A DNA stretch of 56,205 nt from Candidatus Hydrogenedentota bacterium. GTDB lineage: Bacteria; Hydrogenedentota; Hydrogenedentia; Hydrogenedentales; SLHB01. Shown here in pieces: positions 49,411-56,205 of the stretch. Each line of letters begins with the position of its first letter. Within the stretch, counting starts at the first letter, position 1. The translations under genes and the position numbers were made by a program. Where the stretch lies: the NCBI GenBank assembly GCA_020849535.1, contig JADLGB010000237.1, positions 1 to 56,205 of the forward strand. Direction: 5' to 3'. The notes beneath the pieces were generated by a model. That model had not been told where the DNA came from. It was given only the letters and a program-made list of their open reading frames with translations, and searched no databases.

Positions 49411-49747
49411 AGGTGCTTGCGGTGTTCGTAGACCAGCGTGGGAGAACCGCAACCAAAGAGAACGTGGACCGGCTGAAGAAAACGCGAATATGTACAATTG
49501 AAGACACAGGCGAGGGCGCCTGTGCCACACGTCCTTCTCGTACAAGGTAGCGACTACCGATGCTTGATGTCTTAGGGCCAGCCTAGAGATAGGAAGAGAA
49601 GACGAAAACCGGAGGCCGGGCAAGCGCGTGTGGCACAGGCGCCCTCGCCTGTGTCTTTACTGGCTCACACGGCATTGGGCATGGCCGTCCGGCCAGACGT
49701 GAAAACTCTTGCACGCCTTTGAGAATCAAAACCCTGGGAGACAGCCT
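49411..49747. other. Intergenic region occupied by a paired-palindrome element
   Basis: The 337 bases between the two beta-helix genes contain the element at 49501-49657 and no supported gene. Confidence 0.65.
49501..49657. repeat. Paired-palindrome element, copy 2 (157 bp, 31-bp perfect arms)
   Basis: The arms 49501-49531 and 49627-49657 are exact reverse complements. They share the full 29-bp word of the element at 15658, extended by AA and TT. Here the CGCTTGC inner word lies at the right arm (GCAAGCG before CGTGTGG), so the element is inverted relative to copy 1. The core differs almost completely. Confidence 0.9.
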
Positions 49748-51268
49748 GTGCAAGCCGCGTTCACCTTACTCCTCTTCCTATCTTGCGCGACCGCGCGCGC
49801 CACGGATTACTACGTGTCGCCCTCGGGCGATGACGCCAATGCAGGCACCGCACCGCGACAGGCCTGGAAGACCCTTGCCCCTGTCAATGCGAAGACCTTC
49901 GCGCCGGGTGACCGCATTCTCTTCGAGGCAGGTGGGCGATGGATGGGGCAACTGAAACCCCAAGGCTCCGGCGCCGAAGGCCAACCTATCGCCCTCGATC
50001 GATTCGGGGATGGTCCGCTGCCGCGTATCGAGGGTGAAGGCGAGGTGGAGGCGGCGCTGTACTTGTACAACGTCGAGCACTGGGAAGTCCGCAGTCTCGA
50101 AATCAGCAATGCCGGTTACGAAGTCAAGGAGGGCCGCCGCTGCGGGGTCTTCATCCATCTAAACGATTTCGGGGAAGCGCATCACATCGTTCTCGATAGC
50201 CTCCTCGTCCGCGATGTGAGTGGATGGGGCAGCCACAACAGCAACAGCGGCGACGGCATCGCCTGGCTCAATGAGGGCAAGACTACTCCCTCGCGCTTCA
50301 ACGGGCTTCGCATCGAGAATTGCCAGATCGCGAGGCCCCATCTGAACGGCATCTGGGGCTGGAGCCAGCATTGGCAGCGCCCTTCGTGGCATCCCAGCAT
50401 CAACGTGGTCATTCGCAACAATCTCGTCGAAGACGCGGGGATGAGCGGCATCGTCCCTGTCGGGTGCGATGGCGCGCTGGTCGAGCACAACCGGATCGTG
50501 CGGCCGAGCCGCCGCGGCACGGGTATCGGCATCTGGCCGTGGAGTTGCGACAACACGATTATCCAGTTCAACGAAGTGAGCGGCTCGGATGGCACGCACG
50601 ACGGCCAGGCCTTCGACTCGGACTGGAATTGCCGAAACAGCGTGTTTCAGTACAACTACAGCCACGACAACAAGGGCGGGTTCGTGCTGGTCTGCACGTC
50701 CGGACTGAAGGAGGAAAACGCCGGGTGTCAGGGGACGGTCGTGCGCTACAATATCAGTGAAAACGATGGCGGCACGGCAAAACAGGTAATCTTCGTCGTC
50801 GGTCCCTGTAATGACACCCGCATCTACAACAACACGATCTACGCGGGTCCGCACATCAACGCGCATCTCGTCGAACTGGCGGATTGGGAAGGCCTGCCGT
50901 CCAACACCTTCTTCCACAACAATCTTGTGTACGCCGAGGGCAAGCTCACCTTCGCGTTTGGAGATAGCACGAACAACCACTTCACGCACAACGCCCTCTT
51001 CGGCGCTATCGTGGACCCACCAGCAGACTCCAACTCAGTGACCGCCGATCCCCAATTGACGAAGCCTGGCGCGGGAGGAACCTTGGGCGACACGAATCGT
51101 TTGCAGACGTTGGACGCGTACCGGCTGCGGTCCTCGTCTCCGCTTATCGACAAGGGACTTGACCTTCGCAAGGAACTGGGCTGGGATGTGGGCACGCGGG
51201 ACTACTTCGGGAATGCACTTCCCGCAGGCGCGCGCAGCGATATCGGCGCCCACGAATATACACCGTAG
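49748..51268 (+). CDS. Secreted right-handed beta-helix protein (paralogue)
   Basis: The start is GTG at 49748, 7 bases after GGGAG; the open frame begins earlier without a site. A signal peptide (QAAFTLLLFLSCATARA) is followed by TDYYVSPSGDDANAGTAPRQ, the same opening as the protein at 47911. The 506-residue body repeats beta-helix rungs such as LEISNAGYEVKEG, NGLRIENCQIARPHLNGIWG, VVIRNNLVEDAGMSGIVPVG, TIIQFNEVSGSDG, TVVRYNISENDGG and TRIYNNTIYAG. It is probably a polysaccharide lyase or glycan-binding protein. The conserved C-terminus (SDIGAHEYTP versus PSLGAHQP) also marks the pair. Confidence 0.85.
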   Translation: MQAAFTLLLFLSCATARATDYYVSPSGDDANAGTAPRQAWKTLAPVNAKTFAPGDRILFEAGGRWMGQLKPQGSGAEGQPIALDRFGDGPLPRIEGEGEVEAALYLYNVEHWEVRSLEISNAGYEVKEGRRCGVFIHLNDFGEAHHIVLDSLLVRDVSGWGSHNSNSGDGIAWLNEGKTTPSRFNGLRIENCQIARPHLNGIWGWSQHWQRPSWHPSINVVIRNNLVEDAGMSGIVPVGCDGALVEHNRIVRPSRRGTGIGIWPWSCDNTIIQFNEVSGSDGTHDGQAFDSDWNCRNSVFQYNYSHDNKGGFVLVCTSGLKEENAGCQGTVVRYNISENDGGTAKQVIFVVGPCNDTRIYNNTIYAGPHINAHLVELADWEGLPSNTFFHNNLVYAEGKLTFAFGDSTNNHFTHNALFGAIVDPPADSNSVTADPQLTKPGAGGTLGDTNRLQTLDAYRLRSSSPLIDKGLDLRKELGWDVGTRDYFGNALPAGARSDIGAHEYTP

Positions 51269-51578
51269 CAAGCGATTTCCTTCTTTCGCGCAGCTAGAAA
51301 TCTCCGAACAACACCGCGAAGGCGCGCACCCAAGCTACCCAATCAGAAGCACAGCCACGCCGTGGCGTGGCTATGCCACACGCGCTTGCCACGCATGGAG
51401 GTGGTCTTCCTTTCACTGGGCGTTGCTCAGCCCGACACTTTCAGTTTTTGAGAGACACGTGGGATGGGAAGTGGACGTGTGGCATAGCCACGCCACGGCG
51501 TGGCTGTGCTCTTCTCGTCACGTAGGCAAATCACATGGACGTAGACGTTTCATCCGGCGCGGCTCATTGCAGCCGCAC
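51269..51578. other. Intergenic region between convergent genes
   Basis: The 310 bases hold the paired-palindrome element at 51348-51510; nothing else is seen. Confidence 0.6.
51348..51510. repeat. Paired-palindrome element, copy 3 (163 bp, 35-bp perfect arms, different outer word)
   Basis: The arms 51348-51382 and 51476-51510 are exact reverse complements. The outer word is the palindrome GCCACGCCGTGGCGTGGC instead of ACAGGCGAGGGCGCCTGT, while the inner edge CCACACGCGCTTGCC and the right-hand GGACGTGTGGC are the same as in copy 1. Between them is an unrelated core. Confidence 0.9.
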
Positions 51579-52682
51579 TTACAACTTCACGTAGATCTTC
51601 TTGCGGTGCATGTAGTAGGCGACGGCAGCGAAGATGCCCCAAAAGACGGCAAAGCCCAAGAGCCCAGCGACAAGCGACAACTGTTCGGGCGCGAAGTCAT
51701 CGGCAACATCCAGAAAGAGGCTCTGGGCGATGTAGATGACCAGAGGATTCATGCCTACGGACGTGAAGGTGGGGATCGCGAGCTTCAGCTTGTCGCAGAT
51801 CAGGTAGAACGCGAGCAATTGCAGGAAGCAGAGCCCGGTCGACCACAGCGGGAAGGGGGCCGTCATGTAGCGCGCTGAAAACGGCCAAGCCTCCTTCACG
51901 CCGCCCCACGGCATGTGAAACGCGTAACCCAGCGCGCAGAGACCGACGCCCCACCCGATGCAGGTCAGGATAAGCTTGCGCTCGTTCTTCTCCGCCATCA
52001 CGTCATACGCGATGGAGCCGAACAGCAGCATCATGACCCAGCTCATAGGGCCAAGCGGGCCGCCGTTCAAGGAGACGTCGAACAGCTCTTCGTGCAAGGG
52101 CACCAGCCGCACGAGCAGCGGTATGTATTCGGAGTCTTCCGCGGAAAACGACCCGGTGACGGACCACGTGCCATACGATGTGAACATGTGGATGCACTGG
52201 TAGGCCGCGACGAACAGGAATGCGGCCGCCACGCGCACGCGCGGGCCCTTGTCGATCAGCATGACGGCGAGCAGGCCCGCGAGGCCGATGTCCATGAGGG
52301 CATCCCAGAGCCAGCCCGCGTAGATGGCGAACGCGATTAGTACCAGCATGCAGTAGCGCTTCACCATGGCCTTGCGCGTCATCCCGATCCCGTCGTGCTT
52401 GCTTCTGCGCAGCCAGGACAGGCGCATCCCCATGCCCACGACAAACACGAAGAGCGGCGCGATGGTATCGGCGTAGCTGTACGTGGTCCGGTGATGGCTG
52501 ATCTGATAGAGGATGGCGTCGTAGAGGCCCTGAAAACTGGAGCCAGCGAAGTACGATTGCACAGGCTCGAAGAAAAGTGCCTTCGCGTTGACAATCAACA
52601 TGCCGAAGATCGCGTAGCCGCGCAGTTGATCGACACACACAATGCGCTTGGAATCGGCCGCGCTAGTCGCGTTGCCACTCAT
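51579..52682 (-). CDS. Membrane acyltransferase-like protein (DUF5009/heparan-alpha-glucosaminide N-acetyltransferase type)
   Basis: The start at 52682 follows AGGAG by 9 bases; the frame reaches 52718. A 367-residue polytopic protein beginning IVCVDQLRGYAIFGMLIVNA, the typical R-G-x-x-x-x-x-M first helix of the DUF5009/NagX/HGSNAT group. The second helix region has SYADTIAPLFVFVVGMGMRL, and a later helix carries FTSVGMNPLVIYIAQSLFLD, the usual G-x-N-P-L end. These proteins transfer acetyl groups to glucosamine-type sugars or carry out related acylations across the membrane. No sugar-amino gene is adjacent. About 10 membrane segments are visible. Confidence 0.82.
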   Translation of the reverse strand: MSGNATSAADSKRIVCVDQLRGYAIFGMLIVNAKALFFEPVQSYFAGSSFQGLYDAILYQISHHRTTYSYADTIAPLFVFVVGMGMRLSWLRRSKHDGIGMTRKAMVKRYCMLVLIAFAIYAGWLWDALMDIGLAGLLAVMLIDKGPRVRVAAAFLFVAAYQCIHMFTSYGTWSVTGSFSAEDSEYIPLLVRLVPLHEELFDVSLNGGPLGPMSWVMMLLFGSIAYDVMAEKNERKLILTCIGWGVGLCALGYAFHMPWGGVKEAWPFSARYMTAPFPLWSTGLCFLQLLAFYLICDKLKLAIPTFTSVGMNPLVIYIAQSLFLDVADDFAPEQLSLVAGLLGFAVFWGIFAAVAYYMHRKKIYVKL

Positions 52683-52784
52683 GGGGAGACGCTCCTGCCC
52701 TGCATTTTGGCCCGCCACTGCGGCGCGCCAGCGACGCGATCATGGCGTGCTTCCGGGCGCGAGTCAAGCGAAACCGGCTCCAGC

Positions 52785-52816
52785 AAAAAGGGGAGGTAAC
52801 CTGAAGTCACCTCCCC
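52785..52816 (-). terminator. Rho-independent terminator (minus strand)
   Basis: On the minus strand GGGGAGGT (52816-52809) pairs with ACCTCCCC (52797-52790) around an 11-base loop, followed by TTTTT (52789-52785). It ends the transcript of the TPR gene at 52844. Confidence 0.9.
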
Positions 52817-52843
52817 GTCGGTCAATGGTGTGTTTGGCGCTGC

Positions 52844-54277
52844 CTATTCCTTGACGCTCTCGGTTTTCAGCCGCTCGAGTTCGGCATCGAACTGGGCCTG
52901 CAGGAGCCGCTTCAGCGCTTCCTCGTCCACTTGCTGTGCGGCGGCGCCCGCCTCTTCGCGGACAGCGCCACCCGCGCCCAGGCCGCTCAGTGAAGACGCG
53001 TTCGATACGACATCTTTCTGAAGCTGTCCGAGCCGGTTGGTCGCGTCCAGCAGACCGCCGCGGGCTTGCCGTGCCTCGTTCGGAAACTCGTCGGTCACGG
53101 AGCCATAGCGTTCCTGCGCCTGGCGGAGGAGGTTCAGCGCGTCGGTGAATTCCCGCTTGAAAACGAGCTGCTCGGCTTGGCGAAGCAGGTCGTCGCCCTC
53201 CCCGATGGCCTTCTGCGCAGCCACCTGGCGGGCATCGCGCTCCGCAATCATGCCCTCGACTTCGAGCTTCTTGGACTGCGCCGTCGGATGCAGTAGGTCC
53301 GCATTGAGCGCGTTGGTATAGGCTTCGAGCGCCGCTTCGAGCTTCTTCTCGGCCAGCGCGCCATCGCCGACGCGGACGTAGTATTCGGCGATGCGCTCGA
53401 TTACGTCCCGGCGCGACGGGGACTTGGCGAGGACCGCCTTGTATTCCTCCATGGCGCGCTCGTACTTGCCCGCGTCAAAGAACATATCGCCGATCTGCTT
53501 CTGGAGGTCCTCATTCGCAAAACCGAGATCCACCAGCTTCTTGTATGCCGATTCCGTCTCCGCGTCGTTGCCGCGCGTCAGGAAAAACTGGACCGCGCTC
53601 AGAATGTAATCGCGGATTTGACCCTGGGAAATGTTGGTGACCGCCACGCTCCCTCGCAGCACGGTCAACATGACATCCGCGACCGCATTCACGGAACGGC
53701 TCGCATCTTCCGAGAGCGCCGTACCGGCGACTCCCTTGAATCCGGTGCCAGAGCGGTAATCGCTGAGGATGAGGTCCTGGCGCTGGCCCGCCGCCTGGAT
53801 GACGTCGCCAAAGTAGCTGGGCGGATCCACGACGACGCGTTTGGCATTCTGGAATTCCACCCGGTCGATGTTGGCCTCAACATCCGCGTAGTACAGATTC
53901 CGGTAGGTCGGGTTGGAGTCGTACAGCGGGCCGGTCACTTGCGCCACCAAGGCCCCCAACACGCCCAGCCGGTAAGCGAAGTAAGGGTCGACGCGCGATC
54001 CGCGAACCGCCTGCAGCAGGTACATCTCCGATTCAATCGCGTTGACGGGATTGGCACCAGCACCGGGGATCAGCGCTTCAATCTCCCCGCTGGACGCTTC
54101 CGCACCGGAGCGTATGTCTTTTTCCAGATTCGCCAAGGGCACTCCGGATTCCTTCGAGATCAATCGAGCCGAGGTAGAAACAATCGCCACATTGGCCTTG
54201 GGTCCCCATGCCATCGCCGGCACAACGGGTCCCAGTACGAACGCGGCACACAACGCGATGCGCCCTAGAAACTTCAT
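52844..54277 (-). CDS. Exported TPR-repeat protein with N-terminal domain resembling zinc phospholipase C/S1-P1 nuclease
   Basis: A 477-residue protein starting at 54277 (GGGAGG 7 bases upstream; ATGA overlap with the gene before). A signal peptide ends AMA, leaving a mature N-terminus WGPKANVAIVSTSARLI. Mature N-terminal Trp plus FAYRLGVLGALVAQVTGPLY and a YYADVE segment recall the zinc-dependent phospholipase C/S1-P1 nuclease fold, but the expected His ligands are missing. TPR motifs follow (about residues 250-340, e.g. KYERAMEEYKAVLAKSPS, KLEAALEAYTNALNADLLHP), and a helical coiled tail closes it. The role is unknown; probably a periplasmic scaffold linked to the zinc-ribbon/TPR gene upstream. 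Confidence 0.7.
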   Translation of the reverse strand: MKFLGRIALCAAFVLGPVVPAMAWGPKANVAIVSTSARLISKESGVPLANLEKDIRSGAEASSGEIEALIPGAGANPVNAIESEMYLLQAVRGSRVDPYFAYRLGVLGALVAQVTGPLYDSNPTYRNLYYADVEANIDRVEFQNAKRVVVDPPSYFGDVIQAAGQRQDLILSDYRSGTGFKGVAGTALSEDASRSVNAVADVMLTVLRGSVAVTNISQGQIRDYILSAVQFFLTRGNDAETESAYKKLVDLGFANEDLQKQIGDMFFDAGKYERAMEEYKAVLAKSPSRRDVIERIAEYYVRVGDGALAEKKLEAALEAYTNALNADLLHPTAQSKKLEVEGMIAERDARQVAAQKAIGEGDDLLRQAEQLVFKREFTDALNLLRQAQERYGSVTDEFPNEARQARGGLLDATNRLGQLQKDVVSNASSLSGLGAGGAVREEAGAAAQQVDEEALKRLLQAQFDAELERLKTESVKE

Positions 54278-55854
54278 GACACGCCTCCCTGGGTTTCCCT
54301 GCTCGCCGCGGTCGCGCCGGCCGGTGCCTGAGCGGACTGTTTCAGTTGGTTGATGAGTCCCTGGACTTCCTTCGCCCCAGACTCTGGATCTTCAGGATTC
54401 ACCAGTTCAAGATAGCGCTCCAACTCGCGGATTCCCTCGGCCACGTTACCGCGTGAGACCTGCAGGATACCGTTTTCCAGGTGGACCGGAGGATAGCTTG
54501 CGTCCATCTGGCCCGCTTTGCGGAAAGCATCCTGGGCCGATTCAATTTCACCCATGGCCTGGTGGATACGCCCGCGCACTGTTTCGAGTTCCGCCCCTGC
54601 CGTACCGTCGAGCGAGGCCGTGATCCGGTTGATGGCTTCCAAGCCGCGGTCGGGTGTCTGCTGCGCGAGGTACAAACGGGCCAAGTGAATGGATGCCTTC
54701 GCCGCAAACGGACCCTGGCCGGCGGAGATCTCTTCAAACGCCGCGATGGCCTGCTCCGTGGCACGCATGCGTGCCAGGCACACCGCGCGGAAGTACTGTG
54801 CGACCCGATCGTCCGCCCGGGCCTGAAGCGCTTGACCAAGAAGCTCGCGCGCCTCCGGGTACTTCCCTTCCTCGATAGCCAGCAAGCCCAAGCGCGTCAA
54901 CGCTTCCTGTCCCACGATAGACTGCGCCTTAACGGCGCCCCGTAGATACTCGCCCGCCGCTTGATCATCACCCCGCAGGCTGGACAGCGTGCCGAGCGCA
55001 GCGAGCACATCGCCGTCGCCGGGGGACGCCTTCAACGCCGCCTGCAGCTCGCTTTCCGCCGCCGGGTACTGCTTGTCAAGCGCCAAGCCCACCCCAAGGG
55101 CCTCCTGCAACGCCGCGGTAGCGCCGCTGGATCTCGACGCTTGCTGCAGTGCGTCCACTTGGCCCACATAGTCCCCCGAGGCGCCGCGCGCGAGCCCCAA
55201 GAGATACTGCGCTTCGGCATCCGCCGGGTCCTGCTTCACCATGTTCTCGAGTACCGCGATTTGCGAGGAGCGACCGGCCCCAGTTTTGTTCTCCGCATGG
55301 CTCAAGACCGCGTAGATGCCGGCCTCGCGATTCTTCGGGTCAAGCCTGTTCGCCTCGGTAAATGCCTTGGCCGCGGGATCGTAATCGCCAATCGACCAAT
55401 GCAGCTTGCCCAGTTCGAATTGCGCCCGGGGATCTTCGGGCTTCTTGGCAAGGTGCGTTTCCAGAATGCTCAACGCCTCCGTCGTGCGGCCTGCCGCGCT
55501 TAGTTTCTGGGCGCGCGCCACAGGGTCGCGTGTCAGCAGAAAGATGACGATGCCGCCCAGCAGCACGATCACTGCCGCTGCCACAATTGACACAATCAAA
55601 GTGGTGGGGCTTCGTGTCTCCACGGTCTTCTTGCGTTCCTCGGCGATCTTCTGCCCGGTCAGCAGGTTGGTGCCGCACGCCACGCAGATGATGTCGCCGT
55701 CGCGTACCAGGGCGCCGCAACTGGGACAGGTCTGGCTGGGTGCGGAGGACTTTCGTTGCGGGCGTGCGGATTGCTTCTTGAGGAAGCCCCCGCAGTGCAC
55801 GCAACTGTCGAGTTGCGGGTCGGTAAGCTTGCCGCAATACGGGCAATTGATCAT
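54274..55854 (-). CDS. Zinc-ribbon, single-span membrane, TPR-repeat protein
   Basis: The start is taken at 55854 (MINCPYCGKLTDPQ); GTG at 55863 has a better-spaced GAGGTG and would add three residues. The 526-residue protein begins with two zinc ribbons, CPYCGKLTDPQLDSCVHCG and CPSCGALVRDGDIICVACG. One transmembrane helix follows (about residues 95-117, LIVSIVAAAVIVLLGGIVIF). About ten TPR repeats come next (e.g. LGKLHWSIGDYDPAAKAFTE, LGTLSSLRGDDQAAGEYLRG, GLLAIEEGKYPEARELLGQA), ending in a disordered tail. Cytoplasmic ribbons with an external TPR array suggest a scaffold. It overlaps the next gene by 4 bases. Confidence 0.8.
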   Translation of the reverse strand: MINCPYCGKLTDPQLDSCVHCGGFLKKQSARPQRKSSAPSQTCPSCGALVRDGDIICVACGTNLLTGQKIAEERKKTVETRSPTTLIVSIVAAAVIVLLGGIVIFLLTRDPVARAQKLSAAGRTTEALSILETHLAKKPEDPRAQFELGKLHWSIGDYDPAAKAFTEANRLDPKNREAGIYAVLSHAENKTGAGRSSQIAVLENMVKQDPADAEAQYLLGLARGASGDYVGQVDALQQASRSSGATAALQEALGVGLALDKQYPAAESELQAALKASPGDGDVLAALGTLSSLRGDDQAAGEYLRGAVKAQSIVGQEALTRLGLLAIEEGKYPEARELLGQALQARADDRVAQYFRAVCLARMRATEQAIAAFEEISAGQGPFAAKASIHLARLYLAQQTPDRGLEAINRITASLDGTAGAELETVRGRIHQAMGEIESAQDAFRKAGQMDASYPPVHLENGILQVSRGNVAEGIRELERYLELVNPEDPESGAKEVQGLINQLKQSAQAPAGATAASRETQGGVS

Positions 55855-55967
55855 GGTGGCCACAATGAACACCTCATGGGTTCGCGGGCGCATGCCCGCA
55901 CTTCACCACACCGGACAAACATGGTGCCGAGAGGACCCTTCCCCTCTCGCCCCGCTCGATGCCTGGT

Positions 55968-56150
55968 CTACGCGTCCTCCGGAAAGCGCTCGCCGCAGCC
56001 CGAGCAGATTCTGGCGTCTAGTGAATTCCTGATTCCGCACTTGGAACACTTCTTGAGAAATAGGGACGGTACAACCAGAATCGCAATCAAGGCGATAACG
56101 CCCAGCATGACCGCGAGATAGGCAATCCCTGGCATCCCGTGTCGCTCCAT
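55968..56150 (-). CDS. Small membrane protein with C-terminal zinc ribbon
   Basis: A 60-residue protein with one hydrophobic helix (AYLAVMLGVIALIAILVVPS) and then a zinc ribbon CSKCGIRNSLDARICSGCG with two CxxC pairs. The start may be 56150 or the in-frame ATG at 56135, which has GGAG inside the longer frame about 9 bases ahead. It shares its ribbon type with the next gene, 113 bases downstream on the same strand. No family recognised. Confidence 0.65.
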   Translation of the reverse strand: MERHGMPGIAYLAVMLGVIALIAILVVPSLFLKKCSKCGIRNSLDARICSGCGERFPEDA

Positions 56151-56192
56151 GCAGTTGGGCGGTTCTCCCCGCGTACGATGGCTCGCGCTTAC

Positions 56193-56198
56193 ATTATA
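56193..56198 (-). promoter_or_regulatory. -10 element (TATAAT) for the minus-strand zinc-ribbon genes
   Basis: Perfect TATAAT on the minus strand, about 42 bases before the start at 56150. The -35 would lie beyond the right edge of the window. Confidence 0.45.
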
Positions 56199-56205
56199 CC
56201 TCAGA

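Overview
The window is a GC-rich bacterial chromosomal segment of about 56 kb, cut inside a gene at its left end. It carries about 36 protein-coding genes, most with good Shine-Dalgarno sites and many with GTG starts. I saw no tRNA, rRNA, CRISPR array, phage gene or transposase gene. The gene mix suggests a free-living polysaccharide degrader from the Planctomycetes / Lentisphaerae / Candidatus Hydrogenedentes sphere. The clues are an H-X9-DG type II prepilin-like protein, sodium:solute symporters set among secreted glycosidase-like proteins, Tat-exported Gfo/Idh/MocA oxidoreductases, DUF6807 and DUF3299 proteins, and zinc-ribbon/TPR proteins. This placement is inference; no marker gene here settles it.

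Layout, left to right. (1) 1-2396: the tail of one gene and a secreted glycosidase-like protein. (2) 2490-4450: a two-gene operon of an SPFH/band-7 protein and a divergent NAD-kinase-fold protein. (3) 12034-4466, minus strand: a catabolic operon with a GH127-like glycosidase, a DapA/NanA-family aldolase, a sodium symporter, a DUF6807 protein, a 3-hydroxyisobutyrate-dehydrogenase-family reductase and a PfpI-type protein. (4) A GNAT/YoaP acetyltransferase, then about 1 kb of repeats. (5) 14024-15631: a beta-propeller glycosidase-like protein. (6) 16041-20584: ribosomal protein bL33, then an ABC ATPase / permease / His-rich lipoprotein / DUF3299 operon resembling Vibrio zinc-regulated zrg loci, then a GT2 glycosyltransferase. 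(7) 24184-21302: a large carboxypeptidase-regulatory-repeat protein, preceded on the same strand by xseAB. (8) 26338-38710: a HAD phosphatase, then a long plus-strand operon of glycosidase, esterase, symporter, double propeller, aminotransferase, enolase-superfamily dehydratase and a duplicated beta-sandwich-like protein. (9) 38723-46173: two oxidoreductases facing left, a Tat-exported TIM-barrel-like protein, and a LacI regulator with a GH42 beta-galactosidase behind a clear sigma70 promoter. (10) 46320-51268: the prepilin, a 74-residue membrane protein and two secreted beta-helix proteins. (11) 56150-51579, minus strand: zinc-ribbon and TPR proteins and a DUF5009-like membrane acyltransferase.

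The metabolic theme is capture and breakdown of plant- or algal-type glycans. Secreted glycosidases, esterases and beta-helix proteins would release sugars or sugar acids, two sodium symporters would import them, and dehydratase, aldolase, reductase and oxidoreductases would catabolise them, with LacI controlling at least the GH42 gene.

The most unusual non-coding content is two families of intergenic repeats. The first is a paired-palindrome element of about 140-165 bp whose long terminal inverted repeats keep a common inner edge while the outer palindromic 'word' is exchanged between copies (15658-15805, 49501-49657, 51348-51510, with weaker relatives at 41133-41274 and 47798-47851). The second is a mosaic non-coding element present three times (about 13278-13960, 20600-21260, 27330-27580) with the same modules in a similar order.
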